Assembly: GCA_949372595.1 (NCBI GenBank) | Contig: CASIAN010000010.1 | Span: 1 to 64,000 of the forward strand | Direction of reading: 5' to 3' | Source: CPC320 sp002336405 | GTDB taxonomy: Bacteria > Pseudomonadota > Alphaproteobacteria > Rhodobacterales > Rhodobacteraceae | DNA: 64,000 bases | Part shown: piece after piece, positions 45,534-55,055 of the stretch | Layout of the letters: the number at the start of each line of letters is the position of its first letter | Position numbering within the stretch: the first letter of the stretch is position 1 | Notes under the pieces: generated by a model | Database searches by the model: none | The model's input: the letters and a program-made list of their open reading frames with translations, nothing else | Told to the model about the DNA's origin: nothing | Translations under genes and position numbers: made by a program

Positions 45534-45573
45534 GACATCGGTCATCCCGCAAATGCCAAGGTATTTTCACCCG

Positions 45574-46086
45574 TTAAAACGGGATTTCATCATCTAGATC
45601 GCGCGATGGGGCAGGGGCTCCCCCCTCCTGCGGAGGGCCACCACTGTAGCCGCCGTCATAGCCACTATCTTGGCGATTATCATAGCCGGAACCGCCACCA
45701 GAGGGTGCGCCAGCACCGCCAGCACCGCCACCATCGCGGCCATCCAGCATGGTCAGTGTTCCGCCAAAGCCCTGCAAAACAACCTCTGTGCTGTATTTGT
45801 CCTGTCCCGATTGGTCTTGCCATTTGCGGGTCTGTAATTGCCCCTCAATATAGACCTTGGAGCCTTTGCGCAGGTATTGCTCTGCTATTCGCACCAAACC
45901 TTCTTGAAAAATAGCTACGCTGTGCCATTCCGTCTTTTCACGACGTTCACCCGTGTTTTTATCTTTCCAAGCCTCAGAGGTGGCGATACGCAAATTGCAC
46001 ACTTTCCCACCATTTTGAAAGGACCTGACCTCTGGGTCACGGCCCAGATTGCCAATGAGAATGACCTTATTAACCGACCCTGCCAT
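45574..46086 (-). CDS. ssb: Single-stranded DNA-binding protein
   Basis: Coats single-stranded DNA in replication, recombination and repair. The 170 residues have an N-terminal OB fold (MAGSVNKVILIGNLGRDPEV, WHSVAIFQEGLVRIAEQYLR), a glycine-rich flexible linker (DGRDGGGAGGAGAPSGG and repeats) and the acidic C-terminal tip (DLDDEIPF) that binds partner proteins. The start at 46086 is supported by GGAGGAACAT directly upstream; the frame extends 31 residues further but without family similarity. About 240 bases separate it from the divergent lytic transglycosylase start; I see no clear SOS box there. Confidence 0.95.
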   Translation of the reverse strand: MAGSVNKVILIGNLGRDPEVRSFQNGGKVCNLRIATSEAWKDKNTGERREKTEWHSVAIFQEGLVRIAEQYLRKGSKVYIEGQLQTRKWQDQSGQDKYSTEVVLQGFGGTLTMLDGRDGGGAGGAGAPSGGGSGYDNRQDSGYDGGYSGGPPQEGGAPAPSRDLDDEIPF

Positions 46087-46332
46087 ATGTTCCTCCATCG
46101 AATCCGATATTGTTGACTTTATGCTTACACCACTCGAGCAACATGAAGGAAACCTTAAAATGAACGTTGTGTCAGACAAGAGATAGAAATCCGCTGTATT
46201 GACCAGGGAACAATCACGGTAGATGATCTATCTGCATTTTGACTTGGGACCGCAGAAAAATTGGTTTAACTGGTAACTGTAACCCATTGATGTATGATGG
46301 GATCATCAAGATTGGCTATACAGGAAATATCG

Positions 46333-46917
46333 ATGCTTTGGCGCTTAGGTATACAATTAATTTTAATGCTAAGCATTAGCGGCGTTGCGCATGCTGAAAT
46401 TGGGGCCTCAAAAGCCAGACGCGCTCTGTTTGCCGATCAGTTCAAAATGTTGGATTCGCGTTTACCGCGCGCAAAGAGCGGGGGCTTTGGTCTTGAGCGG
46501 CCGCGAATCATCGTTCCACCCAAATTGGATTTACAGGGCTATCGCGGCAGTTATCGGGGCCCATTTTTATCGCTGGCAAGGGCGGCGGCGCAACGTCATG
46601 GCATACCAGAAGGCCTGTTTTTAAGGCTTGTAGAGCAGGAAAGCGGCTGGAACCCATCGGTCAAATCGCACAAAGGCGCGGTGGGTCTGGCACAGTTGAT
46701 GCCGGCCACTGCCCGTGATCTGGGCGTTGATCCACTGTTACCTGCCGCAAACCTTGATGGTGGCGCACGCTATCTCAAAGCGCAGTACCGCGCGTTTGGA
46801 TCTTGGCGGCTGGCGTTGGCGGCGTATAACGCCGGACCAGAGGCGGTCCGCAGACACAAAGGTGTGCCGCCCTATCGCGAAACCCAGAAATACATCGCAG
46901 CCATCTTAAAGATTTAA
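46333..46917 (+). CDS. Lytic transglycosylase (SLT domain), exported
   Basis: Cleaves peptidoglycan glycan strands in the periplasm. It starts at the ATG 46333 with AGGAAAT upstream, has a signal sequence (LWRLGIQLILMLSISGVAHA) and a C-terminal SLT domain. The catalytic Glu is in LFLRLVEQESGWNPSV and the family signatures GAVGLAQLMPATARDLG and WRLALAAYNAGPEAVRRH are clear. The 194-residue protein is short and has no peptidoglycan-binding repeats. A further upstream ATG (46294) would put charged residues ahead of the signal and is less likely. Confidence 0.88.
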   Translation: MLWRLGIQLILMLSISGVAHAEIGASKARRALFADQFKMLDSRLPRAKSGGFGLERPRIIVPPKLDLQGYRGSYRGPFLSLARAAAQRHGIPEGLFLRLVEQESGWNPSVKSHKGAVGLAQLMPATARDLGVDPLLPAANLDGGARYLKAQYRAFGSWRLALAAYNAGPEAVRRHKGVPPYRETQKYIAAILKI

Positions 46918-47029
46918 GGCGTCGGGGCGGCAATTTTTCCGGCGCACGTTTGGTCGCACATACGCCTTGACTGCAGAACCAAAGCCGAGCGATAAACTTA
47001 GTCCGCAGCTGACAGAACCGGCCCGCAGC

Positions 47030-47944
47030 TCAGGGCATCGGGTGGGCATCTTCGCTGGGTGCATAGCTGTGCCAGTCTGCCATCTTCGAACGAAACCAAG
47101 TGCGTTGCCGTTTAGCAAATTGCTGAGTGGCAATCGTGGCCTCATATTGGGCGGTTTCAAGCGAAGTCTCGCCATTGAGATAAGCCACCAATTGCCGGGC
47201 ACCGATGGCTTTGGCGCAAGGCAACTCTGGGGACCAAACCGGCAGCAGGGCGCGCATTTCATCTAGTGCACCCTCTGCGATCATGCTCTCAAACCGGGTG
47301 GCGATCCGTTGGTTCAGCCAATCCCGGGCCACGTTAAAAACAATGGGAATACTGTCTGCCACCCGCAGCATGGGCGGTGGGGTCGCGTCTTGCCAGTCGG
47401 CCAAACCGCGTCCGGTGCTGTGCAGCACCTGCCAAGCGCGTTGCACTCGCATCGGATTGTGAAGGTCGATCCGGGCCGCTGTGGCTGCATCCAACTCTGT
47501 GATAAGGGCCGTGTGGCCTGCATTTGCAAGCACCTGTTCTGAGCGCGCAATAATCTGTGGTGAAATCTGCGGTATCTCTGCCAGCCCCTGCGTCAGAGCC
47601 TGAAAATAAAGCCCCGTTCCACCAATGATGATCGGACGCTCACCGCCATGTAACAAAGGCGTCACCTCGCGCAGCCACTGGCCCACAGAATAGGCGTGAT
47701 CAAACGTGATATGCCCATAGAGCAGGTGTTGCACCTGCCGTTCGTCTTCCATACTGGGACGGGCGGTCAGTATCTGCAACGCCCCATACACCTGAATCGC
47801 ATCGGCATTTATCACCACACCCCCAAAAGTTTTGGCGATTTGCAGTGCCAATCTAGATTTGCCGCAAGCCGTTGGGCCGGCTATGAGCACGGGGGTCTGA
47901 CTGTCCAGTGCGGGAAAATGTGCCGCGAGGTCGGCAATGGTCAT
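47030..47944 (-). CDS. miaA: tRNA dimethylallyltransferase
   Basis: Adds a dimethylallyl group to A37 of tRNAs that read U-starting codons. The 304 residues contain the P-loop LIAGPTACGKSRLALQIA, the DAIQVY motif, the RPSMEDERQVQHLLY and VGGTGLY-type region (IIIGGTGLYFQALTQGL), and the C-terminal TKQFAKRQ-type stretch (ATQQFAKRQRTWFRS). It consumes dimethylallyl diphosphate, an isoprenoid, so the cell must make isoprenoid precursors despite the missing MEP genes in their usual slots. It is divergent from pyrH with about 100 bases between. Confidence 0.95.
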   Translation of the reverse strand: MTIADLAAHFPALDSQTPVLIAGPTACGKSRLALQIAKTFGGVVINADAIQVYGALQILTARPSMEDERQVQHLLYGHITFDHAYSVGQWLREVTPLLHGGERPIIIGGTGLYFQALTQGLAEIPQISPQIIARSEQVLANAGHTALITELDAATAARIDLHNPMRVQRAWQVLHSTGRGLADWQDATPPPMLRVADSIPIVFNVARDWLNQRIATRFESMIAEGALDEMRALLPVWSPELPCAKAIGARQLVAYLNGETSLETAQYEATIATQQFAKRQRTWFRSKMADWHSYAPSEDAHPMP

Positions 47945-48051
47945 TTATCGTTCCTAGGTATCTTGCTTTTTGTCCAAGCAAAGCGCATTGAGCGAGTGAG
48001 TTATGACGCCAATGATTTGCCATGTAAACCACTGCCCAAATGGAGCGCAAC

Positions 48052-48783
48052 ATGCCCGATGCCACAAACGAGATAACAAAATACAAGCGCGTTATGCTCA
48101 AAATATCCGGCGAGGCATTGATGAGCGATCAAGGCTTTGGTCTTCATCCTCCAACCGTGCAGCGAATCGCCAGAGAGATTCAATCGGTGCATGCGCTTGA
48201 CGTTGAGATTTGTATGGTCATCGGGGGCGGCAATATTTTTCGCGGCCTGCAGGGCAGTGCCGAGGGGATGGAACGCACAACAGCCGATTATATGGGCATG
48301 CTGGCCACAGTGATGAATGCGCTGGCGATGCAAAGTGCATTGGAAGATCTTGGCGTTTTTACAAGGGTTATTAGCGCCATCCCGATGGATCAGGTGTGCG
48401 AGCCCTTCATTCGCCGTCGGGCGGTACGCCACTTGGAAAAAAGCCGGGTGTGTATCTTTGCTGCAGGCACTGGTAACCCGTATTTCACGACAGATACCGC
48501 GGCAACATTGCGCGCCAATGAAATGGCGTGCGAGGCTATTTTCAAAGGTACTAAAGTCGACGGTGTTTACGACAAGGATCCGGAGAAGTTCTCTGATGCG
48601 AAACGCTTTGACACGGTCAGCTATGATGAGGTTCTAGCGCAGCATTTGGGGGTGATGGATGCCAGCGCCATTGCTTTGGCTCGGGATAATAATTTGCCGA
48701 TATTCGTGTTTTCCCTTGATGAACCAGGTGGTTTTAAAGGTATTTTAGCTGGTGAAGGCACCTATACAAAAGTGCATGGTTAG
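48052..48783 (+). CDS. pyrH: UMP kinase
   Basis: Phosphorylates UMP to UDP in pyrimidine nucleotide synthesis; hexameric and of the amino-acid kinase fold. The 243 residues contain YKRVMLKISGEALMSDQG, the nucleotide loop MVIGGGNIFRG, GMLATVMNALAMQSALE and the GTGNPYFTTDTAATLRANEM stretch. I chose the ATG at 48052 (MPDATNEITKYK), with GGAGCG upstream; an ATG at 48040 is possible. It leads the pyrH-frr-uppS-cdsA-rseP-bamA block. Confidence 0.95.
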   Translation: MPDATNEITKYKRVMLKISGEALMSDQGFGLHPPTVQRIAREIQSVHALDVEICMVIGGGNIFRGLQGSAEGMERTTADYMGMLATVMNALAMQSALEDLGVFTRVISAIPMDQVCEPFIRRRAVRHLEKSRVCIFAAGTGNPYFTTDTAATLRANEMACEAIFKGTKVDGVYDKDPEKFSDAKRFDTVSYDEVLAQHLGVMDASAIALARDNNLPIFVFSLDEPGGFKGILAGEGTYTKVHG

Positions 48784-48822
48784 GGTTACACTGACATATT
48801 AGGCTAACAGGAAAGACAAACC

Positions 48823-49389
48823 ATGGCAGACGACGATATCATGATTGACACTGATGATTTGGAACGCCGCATGGATGGCGCGATTGGGTCGCTTAAGGTT
48901 GAGTTCGCCTCGTTGCGAACAGGGCGCGCCTCCTCAAGCATGTTGGAGCCGATCACTGTTGATGCCTATGGATCACAGACCCCGATCAATCAGGTTGGAA
49001 CCGTCAATGTCCCCGAACCGCGGATGGTGACAATCAACGTTTGGGACAAATCGATGGTGGGCAAGGTCGAAAAAGCTATTCGTGAAAGCGGTCTCGGCAT
49101 CAATCCACAACTAAACGGCACGATTATTATGTTGCCCATCCCAGAATTGAATGAAGAACGACGGCGCGAGTTGACCAAGGTTGCCGCGCAATATTCCGAA
49201 AGCGCACGTATTTCAGTGCGCAATGTCCGGCGCGACGGGATGGATCAAATTAAGAAAGCCAAATCAAACGGCATGTCAGAAGACGATCAAAAGCTGTGGG
49301 AAGGTGAAGTTCAAGATCTCACAAATCGTTTCATTGCTTTGATCGACAAAAATTTAGAGACCAAACAGACTGAAATTATGCAGGTCTGA
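48823..49389 (+). CDS. frr: Ribosome recycling factor
   Basis: With EF-G, releases ribosomes from mRNA after termination. The 188 residues start IMIDTDDLERRMDGAIGSLK and contain FASLRTGRASSSMLEPITV, PEPRMVTINVWDKSMV and LGINPQLNGTIIMLPIPELN, then the helical tail ending LETKQTEIMQV, all standard. It lies 39 bases after pyrH with AGGAAAGACAAACC before the ATG, and 15 bases before uppS. Confidence 0.96.
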   Translation: MADDDIMIDTDDLERRMDGAIGSLKVEFASLRTGRASSSMLEPITVDAYGSQTPINQVGTVNVPEPRMVTINVWDKSMVGKVEKAIRESGLGINPQLNGTIIMLPIPELNEERRRELTKVAAQYSESARISVRNVRRDGMDQIKKAKSNGMSEDDQKLWEGEVQDLTNRFIALIDKNLETKQTEIMQV

Positions 49390-49404
49390 ACAAGGGGTAA
49401 TCGA

Positions 49405-50139
49405 TTGTCTGTAAATGACAATACCAAAATAGCGGGCCAAGGCCCGGAACATGTTGCTATTATTATGGATGGAAATGGTCGTTGGGCGGCCCAACGCGGG
49501 CGACCGCGTTTGTTCGGGCACCATGCTGGTGCGGCGCGGGTTCGTGAAATTGTAGCCGTGTGCCCTGATGTTGGGGTGAAATATCTCACAGTTTTTGGGT
49601 TTTCGACGGAAAACTGGAAGCGGACCCAGTCCGAAGTTTCTGGCCTGATGAGCCTGTTTAAGGTCTACATTCAAAACGAGACGCGGGGGTTGGTCAAGAA
49701 CAACGTGAAAGTCAGATTTATAGGCGATCGGGTCCGGCTTGACCTCAAACTTGTCGCTTTAATGGATGAATTGGAGGCCGCTACGGAAAATTGCAGTGGA
49801 ACCAACTTGACAGTCGCATTGAATTACGGCGGCCGCGATGAGGTGGCCCGGGCGACAAAACGCTTGGCAAAAGATGTGGCACTTGGTGAATTAGACCCCG
49901 AAAGTATAGACGAGGAAACTCTTCCAAAATACTTGGATACTTATGTTTTGCCTGATCCCGATCTGGTTATTCGTACCAGTGGTGAAGCACGGGTTTCAAA
50001 TTTTTTACTCTGGCAATCCGCCTACGCGGAATATGAATTTGTCGATACATTGTGGCCTGACTTCAGCGCTGCAGAATTCAAATCGCTGACACAGGGGTTT
50101 CATTTGCGCAAACGTAAATATGGCGCGGTGGTGGGATGA
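49405..50139 (+). CDS. uppS: Isoprenyl transferase (undecaprenyl diphosphate synthase)
   Basis: Cis-prenyltransferase that makes undecaprenyl diphosphate, the lipid carrier for peptidoglycan precursors. The 244 residues begin at a TTG (49405) with AAGGGGTAA upstream. Motifs are AIIMDGNGRWAAQRG (catalytic Asp), GHHAGAARVREIV, FGFSTENWKR, the GLMSLFKVYI region and IRTSGEARVSNFLLWQSAYAE (usual motif IRTSGE.RLSNFLLWQ). The final residues overlap the cdsA start. The need for isoprenoid precursors is noted under the missing MEP genes. Confidence 0.95.
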   Translation: MSVNDNTKIAGQGPEHVAIIMDGNGRWAAQRGRPRLFGHHAGAARVREIVAVCPDVGVKYLTVFGFSTENWKRTQSEVSGLMSLFKVYIQNETRGLVKNNVKVRFIGDRVRLDLKLVALMDELEAATENCSGTNLTVALNYGGRDEVARATKRLAKDVALGELDPESIDEETLPKYLDTYVLPDPDLVIRTSGEARVSNFLLWQSAYAEYEFVDTLWPDFSAAEFKSLTQGFHLRKRKYGAVVG

Positions 50140-50927
50140 CCGGAGCAACCCGCTGGAATGATCTGGCACCGCGCCTGACATCGGCTTTGGTTATGTTGGG
50201 CGTGGGCGGCGTGGCCTTGGCTCTTGGTGGGCTTTGGCTGCGCGGGTTATTGGCTCTGGTCTGTGGTGCGATGATCTGGGAGGTTATTGGCCTTTTTGCA
50301 CCGCATGAGGGCAGGCGCGCGCTGGCATTGGCGGCAGCCACTGCTGTGGCGTTTTTTGTGGCAACCTGGTTGCCCATCAGCGCAGCCGCGATTGTGATGC
50401 TATTGGCTATTGTTTTGATTTATAAGTGCCTTCCCGTAAAAGGCGGCCTTTTGCCAGCCTATGGCGCACTTGTTTCCGCTGGTGCCATGGGCGTTTTTGG
50501 TCTGTATATACAATCTGGCCTTAGCGCGGTGATTTGGTTGATCAGTCTGGTGATCATCACTGATCTTGCAGGCTATTTCGCGGGACGCTTACTTGGGGGG
50601 CCAAAGTTTTGGGCCGCAATCAGCCCCAATAAGACTTGGTCTGGAACCGTCGCGGGGTGGCTTGGAGCAGGATGCGTTGGAGGCGTTTTTGTCTGGCAGC
50701 TTGAGGGGGTTCATTGGGGTATTATACCTCTCAGCATCGTTCTTTCCATCGTGTCGCAGTTTGGTGATATTTTTGAAAGTCACCTCAAACGTCGTGCCGG
50801 TGTCAAAGACAGCTCGTCTTTGATCCCCGGACATGGTGGCTTTTTGGACCGGTTTGATGGCATGATTGCGGCAGCTGCCGTTACTTTTGCGGTTCAAATT
50901 TTTCTCTTTCCTTCGATCGGTTTTTGA
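50136..50927 (+). CDS. cdsA: Phosphatidate cytidylyltransferase
   Basis: Makes CDP-diacylglycerol from phosphatidate and CTP at the inner membrane, the branch point of phospholipid synthesis. The 263 residues form about seven to eight hydrophobic segments, and the C-terminal signature is clear: SPNKTWSGTVAGWLGAGCVG, then SQFGDIFESHLKRRAGVKDS and LIPGHGGFLDRFDGM. The ATG overlaps the uppS stop. The next gene normally found here in Rhodobacterales is dxr, but it is absent; 224 bases lead to rseP. Confidence 0.95.
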   Translation: MTGATRWNDLAPRLTSALVMLGVGGVALALGGLWLRGLLALVCGAMIWEVIGLFAPHEGRRALALAAATAVAFFVATWLPISAAAIVMLLAIVLIYKCLPVKGGLLPAYGALVSAGAMGVFGLYIQSGLSAVIWLISLVIITDLAGYFAGRLLGGPKFWAAISPNKTWSGTVAGWLGAGCVGGVFVWQLEGVHWGIIPLSIVLSIVSQFGDIFESHLKRRAGVKDSSSLIPGHGGFLDRFDGMIAAAAVTFAVQIFLFPSIGF

Positions 50928-51151
50928 AACGGCATCCCTTTTTGGGTGGCCAGCGCGTAGGGCTTTTTCTATTGAGAAATGCGGCGAATTATGTCCTGCA
51001 TGCTGCGCGTAAAGGCGTAGCGCAATACCGATCTTCGCATGCGCCGCTCCTCACCGTTTATTTTAAACTTGATAACAGGCGTAAACTCCACCATTTGAAA
51101 CCATGCAACGGTAAACGTCAGGTTGCCACTGTTTGATAATAAGGACCAAGT
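50928..51151 (+). other. Intergenic gap where dxr is normally found
   Basis: No dxr signature (an N-terminal GSTGSIG motif) can be read in any frame. An open frame of 70 codons (50924-51136) shows no family character, and I see no transposon end or repeat. The gap joins cdsA and rseP, which stay in their usual order, so this looks like a clean removal or an ancestral absence. Confidence 0.5.
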
Positions 51152-52495
51152 GTGACACTTTATTCAATAATTCCTGCTTTTGGAGATGCGCTGTCGACCG
51201 TGATCGCGTTTGTCATTGCGTTGTCGATTATCGTGGCTATCCACGAATACGGGCATTACATTGTTGGCCGCTGGTCAGGGATCGAGGCGGATGTCTTTTC
51301 AATTGGATTTGGACCGGTGCTGTTTTCCAGAATAGACAGCCGCGGCACAAGATGGCAAATTGCGGCATTACCCCTTGGCGGATACGTTAAATTTCGAGGT
51401 GACGCGGACGCTGCCAGCAGTAAAGATGTTCAAGCGCTACAAACGACAGACCCAGTCGAGTTGCGCAAAACGATGCATGGCGCGCCTGTTGGGGCGCGCA
51501 TGGCAACTGTCGTTGCCGGACCTGTGTTTAATTTCATTCTTTCGATTTTGATATTTTTTGGCGTTTTTATGATGCAGGGCGTGCCGTCTGATCCGTTGAC
51601 AGTGGGTCGTTTGCTGCCAAATCCTGCGCCACAGGGGTTGCAACTGGGGGATGAGATTCTTGGCATTGAGGGTGCGAGCCTGCCGTCATTTACCGATGGT
51701 GTTGCGTTTTATGGCTTTCTCACAGATCTTCCCGACAAAGCCAGCCTTACTTATGAGGTGAGACGCGCTGGTATGGAAATTCAGGTGCAGGGTCCACACC
51801 CCTATCCGGCCCATATCACTCAGCTTGCCCCACAATCGGCTGCCTATGCGATTGATATGAAAGTCGGAGATGTGATTACCGCGGTCGACGGAATGGCGGT
51901 GTTTTCGTTCAATCAGCTAAAAGGACATGTTGAAAACTCCAATGGTAAAGTTTTAAAACTGGATGTCTGGCGCGGAGGGGAGCAATTGCAATTTTCTTTG
52001 ACGCCGCGTCGGGTTGATGAGCCGGGACCAGACAATACTTTTGCCACGCAGTGGCGAATCGGGATCGTCGGCGGTGAGGTTTTTGAGCCGGCGACACAAG
52101 CCCCCGGCATCTGGCAGGCCTTCAGCGCCTCTGTCAAACGGACCCTGCGGATTATCGAGGGGTCGCTGTCTGGTATGTACCACATGATAACAGGTGCGAT
52201 CAGCAGCTGTAACCTTTCAGGACCGATTGGAATTGCACAGGTTTCTGGCGCCATGGCCAGTCAGGGCGGTCAAAGCTTTATTATTTTTATCGCGGTGCTA
52301 AGCACAGCGATTGGCATGTTGAACCTTTTCCCGATACCGCCGTTGGATGGCGGGCAACTTTTGTTTTTCAGTTATGAGGCGATAACCGGCCGGCCCGCAA
52401 ACGAGTCGCTTGTGCGGTTTCTTATGATGGCCGGGCTTGCGTCTATATTGGCTTTAATGGTGTTTGGTGTGTCAAATGACTTGTTGTGCCCTTAG
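51152..52495 (+). CDS. rseP: Site-2 membrane metalloprotease RseP
   Basis: Inner-membrane zinc protease that cuts anti-sigma factors or signal-peptide remnants inside the membrane. It starts at a GTG (51152). The first membrane segment holds the zinc motif HEYGH (residues 31-35, AIHEYGHYIVGRW); a PDZ domain lies in the middle (QGLQLGDEILGIEGASLPSF, then DMKVGDVITAVDGMAV); the C-terminal membrane motif NLFPIPPLDGGQLLFF follows. The 447 residues are normal in length. Its likely target in alphaproteobacteria is an extracytoplasmic anti-sigma factor. It is followed by bamA after about 200 bases. Confidence 0.94.
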   Translation: MTLYSIIPAFGDALSTVIAFVIALSIIVAIHEYGHYIVGRWSGIEADVFSIGFGPVLFSRIDSRGTRWQIAALPLGGYVKFRGDADAASSKDVQALQTTDPVELRKTMHGAPVGARMATVVAGPVFNFILSILIFFGVFMMQGVPSDPLTVGRLLPNPAPQGLQLGDEILGIEGASLPSFTDGVAFYGFLTDLPDKASLTYEVRRAGMEIQVQGPHPYPAHITQLAPQSAAYAIDMKVGDVITAVDGMAVFSFNQLKGHVENSNGKVLKLDVWRGGEQLQFSLTPRRVDEPGPDNTFATQWRIGIVGGEVFEPATQAPGIWQAFSASVKRTLRIIEGSLSGMYHMITGAISSCNLSGPIGIAQVSGAMASQGGQSFIIFIAVLSTAIGMLNLFPIPPLDGGQLLFFSYEAITGRPANESLVRFLMMAGLASILALMVFGVSNDLLCP

Positions 52496-52696
52496 ATCCG
52501 TGAGGCAGAAAGGCTGAACTTCATCATGTTTGATACGAAAAAGGCGAACTATTGGAAGGTTTAACCGTTCATAGGGCGTTTTGGTAAGTGTCCGAAGCAT
52601 GCTAAGTGTGATGAGAAAATGACCGGCTTGGCTTTTGACATCTGCTGGTAATAGAGATACCTTTTTTAGGTTTTACGAGATGACTGGGAACACGCG

Positions 52697-55048
52697 ATGA
52701 ATAATTACTATACAATTTGGCCACAAACCCTTGGCTTTCCCTTCATCGCCGTTCTGCTGCGTGTTCGGACATTGGTTTTACTTTGCGGCATGGTGGTATT
52801 TTCATTTACTCAAACGGCAGAGGCACAATCGTATGTGTTTTCTAAATTTGAGGTCAGCGGAAACCAACGTATCGAAAGTAACACTGTCCTGAGTTATGCG
52901 GGCCTTGAGCGTGATGCCACGATAAGTGCGGGTGCTCTGAACACTGCCTACCGAAATATTTTGGCCAGCGGCTTGTTCGAGCGTGTCGATATGGAGCCTG
53001 TTGGAAGCACTTTGAAAATTTTGGTAGTTGAATTACCGACCCTGAACCAGATCGTTTTTGAAGGGAATAAAAGGCTCAAAACTGAGGCTCTGTTAAAAGC
53101 TATCCAATCCCAGCCGCGACGGGTTTTCAACGCGGAAATGGCTGAACAAGACGCGGCCCGCGTCGTCGATGCATATGTGCAAAAGGGCCGGCTTGCAGCA
53201 AGAGTAACGCCCAAGGCGATCAGGCGCTCGGACAATCGGGTCGATTTGGTATTTGAAGTTTTCGAGGGGGGCTTGGTCGAGATTGAACGGTTGAGCTTTG
53301 TTGGTAATAAAACTTTTTCAGAACGCAGATTGCGGCGGGTTTTGGCCACAAAACAGGCTGGGCTGCTACGCAGTATTATATCTAAGGATACGTTCATCGC
53401 GGACCGGATCGATTATGACAAACAGCTTCTGAGAGATTTTTATATCTCACGCGGATTTGTCGATTTTAAAATCACAAATGTTGCCTCGGAGCTATCTCGC
53501 AAACGCGACGGAATGTTCGTAACTGTTATGATCCAAGAGGGTCAGCAGTTTTCTGTCGGCGAGGTATCGGTTGTCTCAGACATCGAGACGGTGGATATTG
53601 CTGCATTTGAGACTGCGGTAAAGGTGACCTCTGGGGATACCTACTCGCCTCTGCCTATTGAGACAGATATTACACGGTTAGAGCGTTTTGCCCTAATGCA
53701 GGGGAATGATTTTCTACGGGTAGAGCCCAAGATTACCCGCAATGATCGAGAATTGACGCTAGACATAGAATACACCCTATCCAACGGGCCGCGGGTCTTT
53801 GTCCAGCGTATCGATATAAAAGGCAATGCAACGACGTTAGATAAGGTTATACGGCGGCAGTTTAAAGTGGTTGAAGGCGACCCGTTTAATCCACGCGAAA
53901 TTCGCCAAAGCGCTGAACGTATCAAAGCTCTGGGTTTTTTTTCGAAATCCAAGGTTGAGCCACGTGAGGGTTCCTCTCCCGACCAGGTCATTATTGACGT
54001 GTCGGTAGTTGAACGGCCAACCGGCAGTCTTGGTTTTGGCGGTACATATGCCAGCACCACCGGGCTGGGTGCGGAAATATCCTTTGAAGAGGCTAATTTT
54101 CTGGGCAGAGGCCAAGCAATTGGTGTCGCCGTCTCCACTGCACAAACCAATAAAAAACTTGAATTTAGTTTTCGTGACCCCGCTTTTTTAGGCCGCAATT
54201 TGTCAGCTGGGCTAGAGTTGGGTTACGTTTCTTATACCTATGATAATGTATCTTTCAACTCAAGCGCGACTTCTTTTTCGCCCTCGGTTGGATTTCCGCT
54301 AACCGACTATAGCGCCTTGAACCTGAGCTACAGCATCTCCACGTCCAAAGTCGCCTCGGGTTTGACAGCCAGCACTGCGGTCAGCGGCATCATCAAAGAT
54401 GAAATTAAAAAGGGCGATGTGTTGAACAGCTCGATCGGGTATAGATATACCTATGACAGCCGTCGAAAGGGTCTAAACACCAATTCAGGAATTCTGTTTC
54501 AACTCGGGCAGGAAATTGGTGGGTTTGGCGGCGATAATACCTTTGTCAAAACAAGTTTTAAAACAACCGGGCAAACAAAGGTTATGGCAGAAGAAGTTAC
54601 GCTTTCTGCCACCCTTGAAGGCGGCACAATGTCGTTTATGAAGGGCAGCAGTCGGGTTAACGATCGCTTCTCGCTTGGATCCGATATGTTGCGTGGGTTT
54701 GACGCAAATGGCGTAGGGCCACGCGAAGTAAAGTCAGGCTCTTACGATGACGCTCTCGGCGGCACAAATTATGCGGTTGCCCGCTTTGAAGGCCAATTTC
54801 CCTTGGGAATACCAAACGAGTACGGGCTCACAGGGGGTGTATTCTACGACGTAGGTTCTCTGTGGGGATTGGAAACTACTAACGGGTTAGTGGTATCTGA
54901 AAAGTTCAAGCTTCGTCACACGGTCGGCTTTTCGTTATTTTGGAAAACTGTCATTGGGCCACTGAGGTTTAATTTTATGGATGTGTTGCAATCTGAGACC
55001 AACGATAAAACCGAAAGCTTTGAACTCACCATTTCGTCAATCTTCTGA
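52697..55048 (+). CDS. bamA: Outer membrane assembly factor BamA
   Basis: Central component of the BAM complex that inserts beta-barrel proteins in the outer membrane. The 783 residues start with a signal sequence (TLVLLCGMVVFSFTQTAEA), continue with five POTRA repeats (FSKFEVSGNQRIESNTVLSY, ELPTLNQIVFEGNKRLKTE, LSFVGNKTFSERRLRRVLA, VSVVSDIETVDIAAFE, RIDIKGNATTLDKVIRRQF) and end in a 16-strand barrel with the conserved DMLRGFDANGVGPRE loop and the closing strand FELTISSIF. An alternative earlier start is unlikely. ompH follows directly. Confidence 0.96.
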   Translation: MNNYYTIWPQTLGFPFIAVLLRVRTLVLLCGMVVFSFTQTAEAQSYVFSKFEVSGNQRIESNTVLSYAGLERDATISAGALNTAYRNILASGLFERVDMEPVGSTLKILVVELPTLNQIVFEGNKRLKTEALLKAIQSQPRRVFNAEMAEQDAARVVDAYVQKGRLAARVTPKAIRRSDNRVDLVFEVFEGGLVEIERLSFVGNKTFSERRLRRVLATKQAGLLRSIISKDTFIADRIDYDKQLLRDFYISRGFVDFKITNVASELSRKRDGMFVTVMIQEGQQFSVGEVSVVSDIETVDIAAFETAVKVTSGDTYSPLPIETDITRLERFALMQGNDFLRVEPKITRNDRELTLDIEYTLSNGPRVFVQRIDIKGNATTLDKVIRRQFKVVEGDPFNPREIRQSAERIKALGFFSKSKVEPREGSSPDQVIIDVSVVERPTGSLGFGGTYASTTGLGAEISFEEANFLGRGQAIGVAVSTAQTNKKLEFSFRDPAFLGRNLSAGLELGYVSYTYDNVSFNSSATSFSPSVGFPLTDYSALNLSYSISTSKVASGLTASTAVSGIIKDEIKKGDVLNSSIGYRYTYDSRRKGLNTNSGILFQLGQEIGGFGGDNTFVKTSFKTTGQTKVMAEEVTLSATLEGGTMSFMKGSSRVNDRFSLGSDMLRGFDANGVGPREVKSGSYDDALGGTNYAVARFEGQFPLGIPNEYGLTGGVFYDVGSLWGLETTNGLVVSEKFKLRHTVGFSLFWKTVIGPLRFNFMDVLQSETNDKTESFELTISSIF

Positions 55049-55055
55049 GGATCCC

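Noticed and set aside
50924..51136. A 70-codon frame in the cdsA-rseP gap, considered as a dxr remnant
   Set aside because: No GSTGSIG-type motif or other Dxr similarity; it looks like random open sequence.
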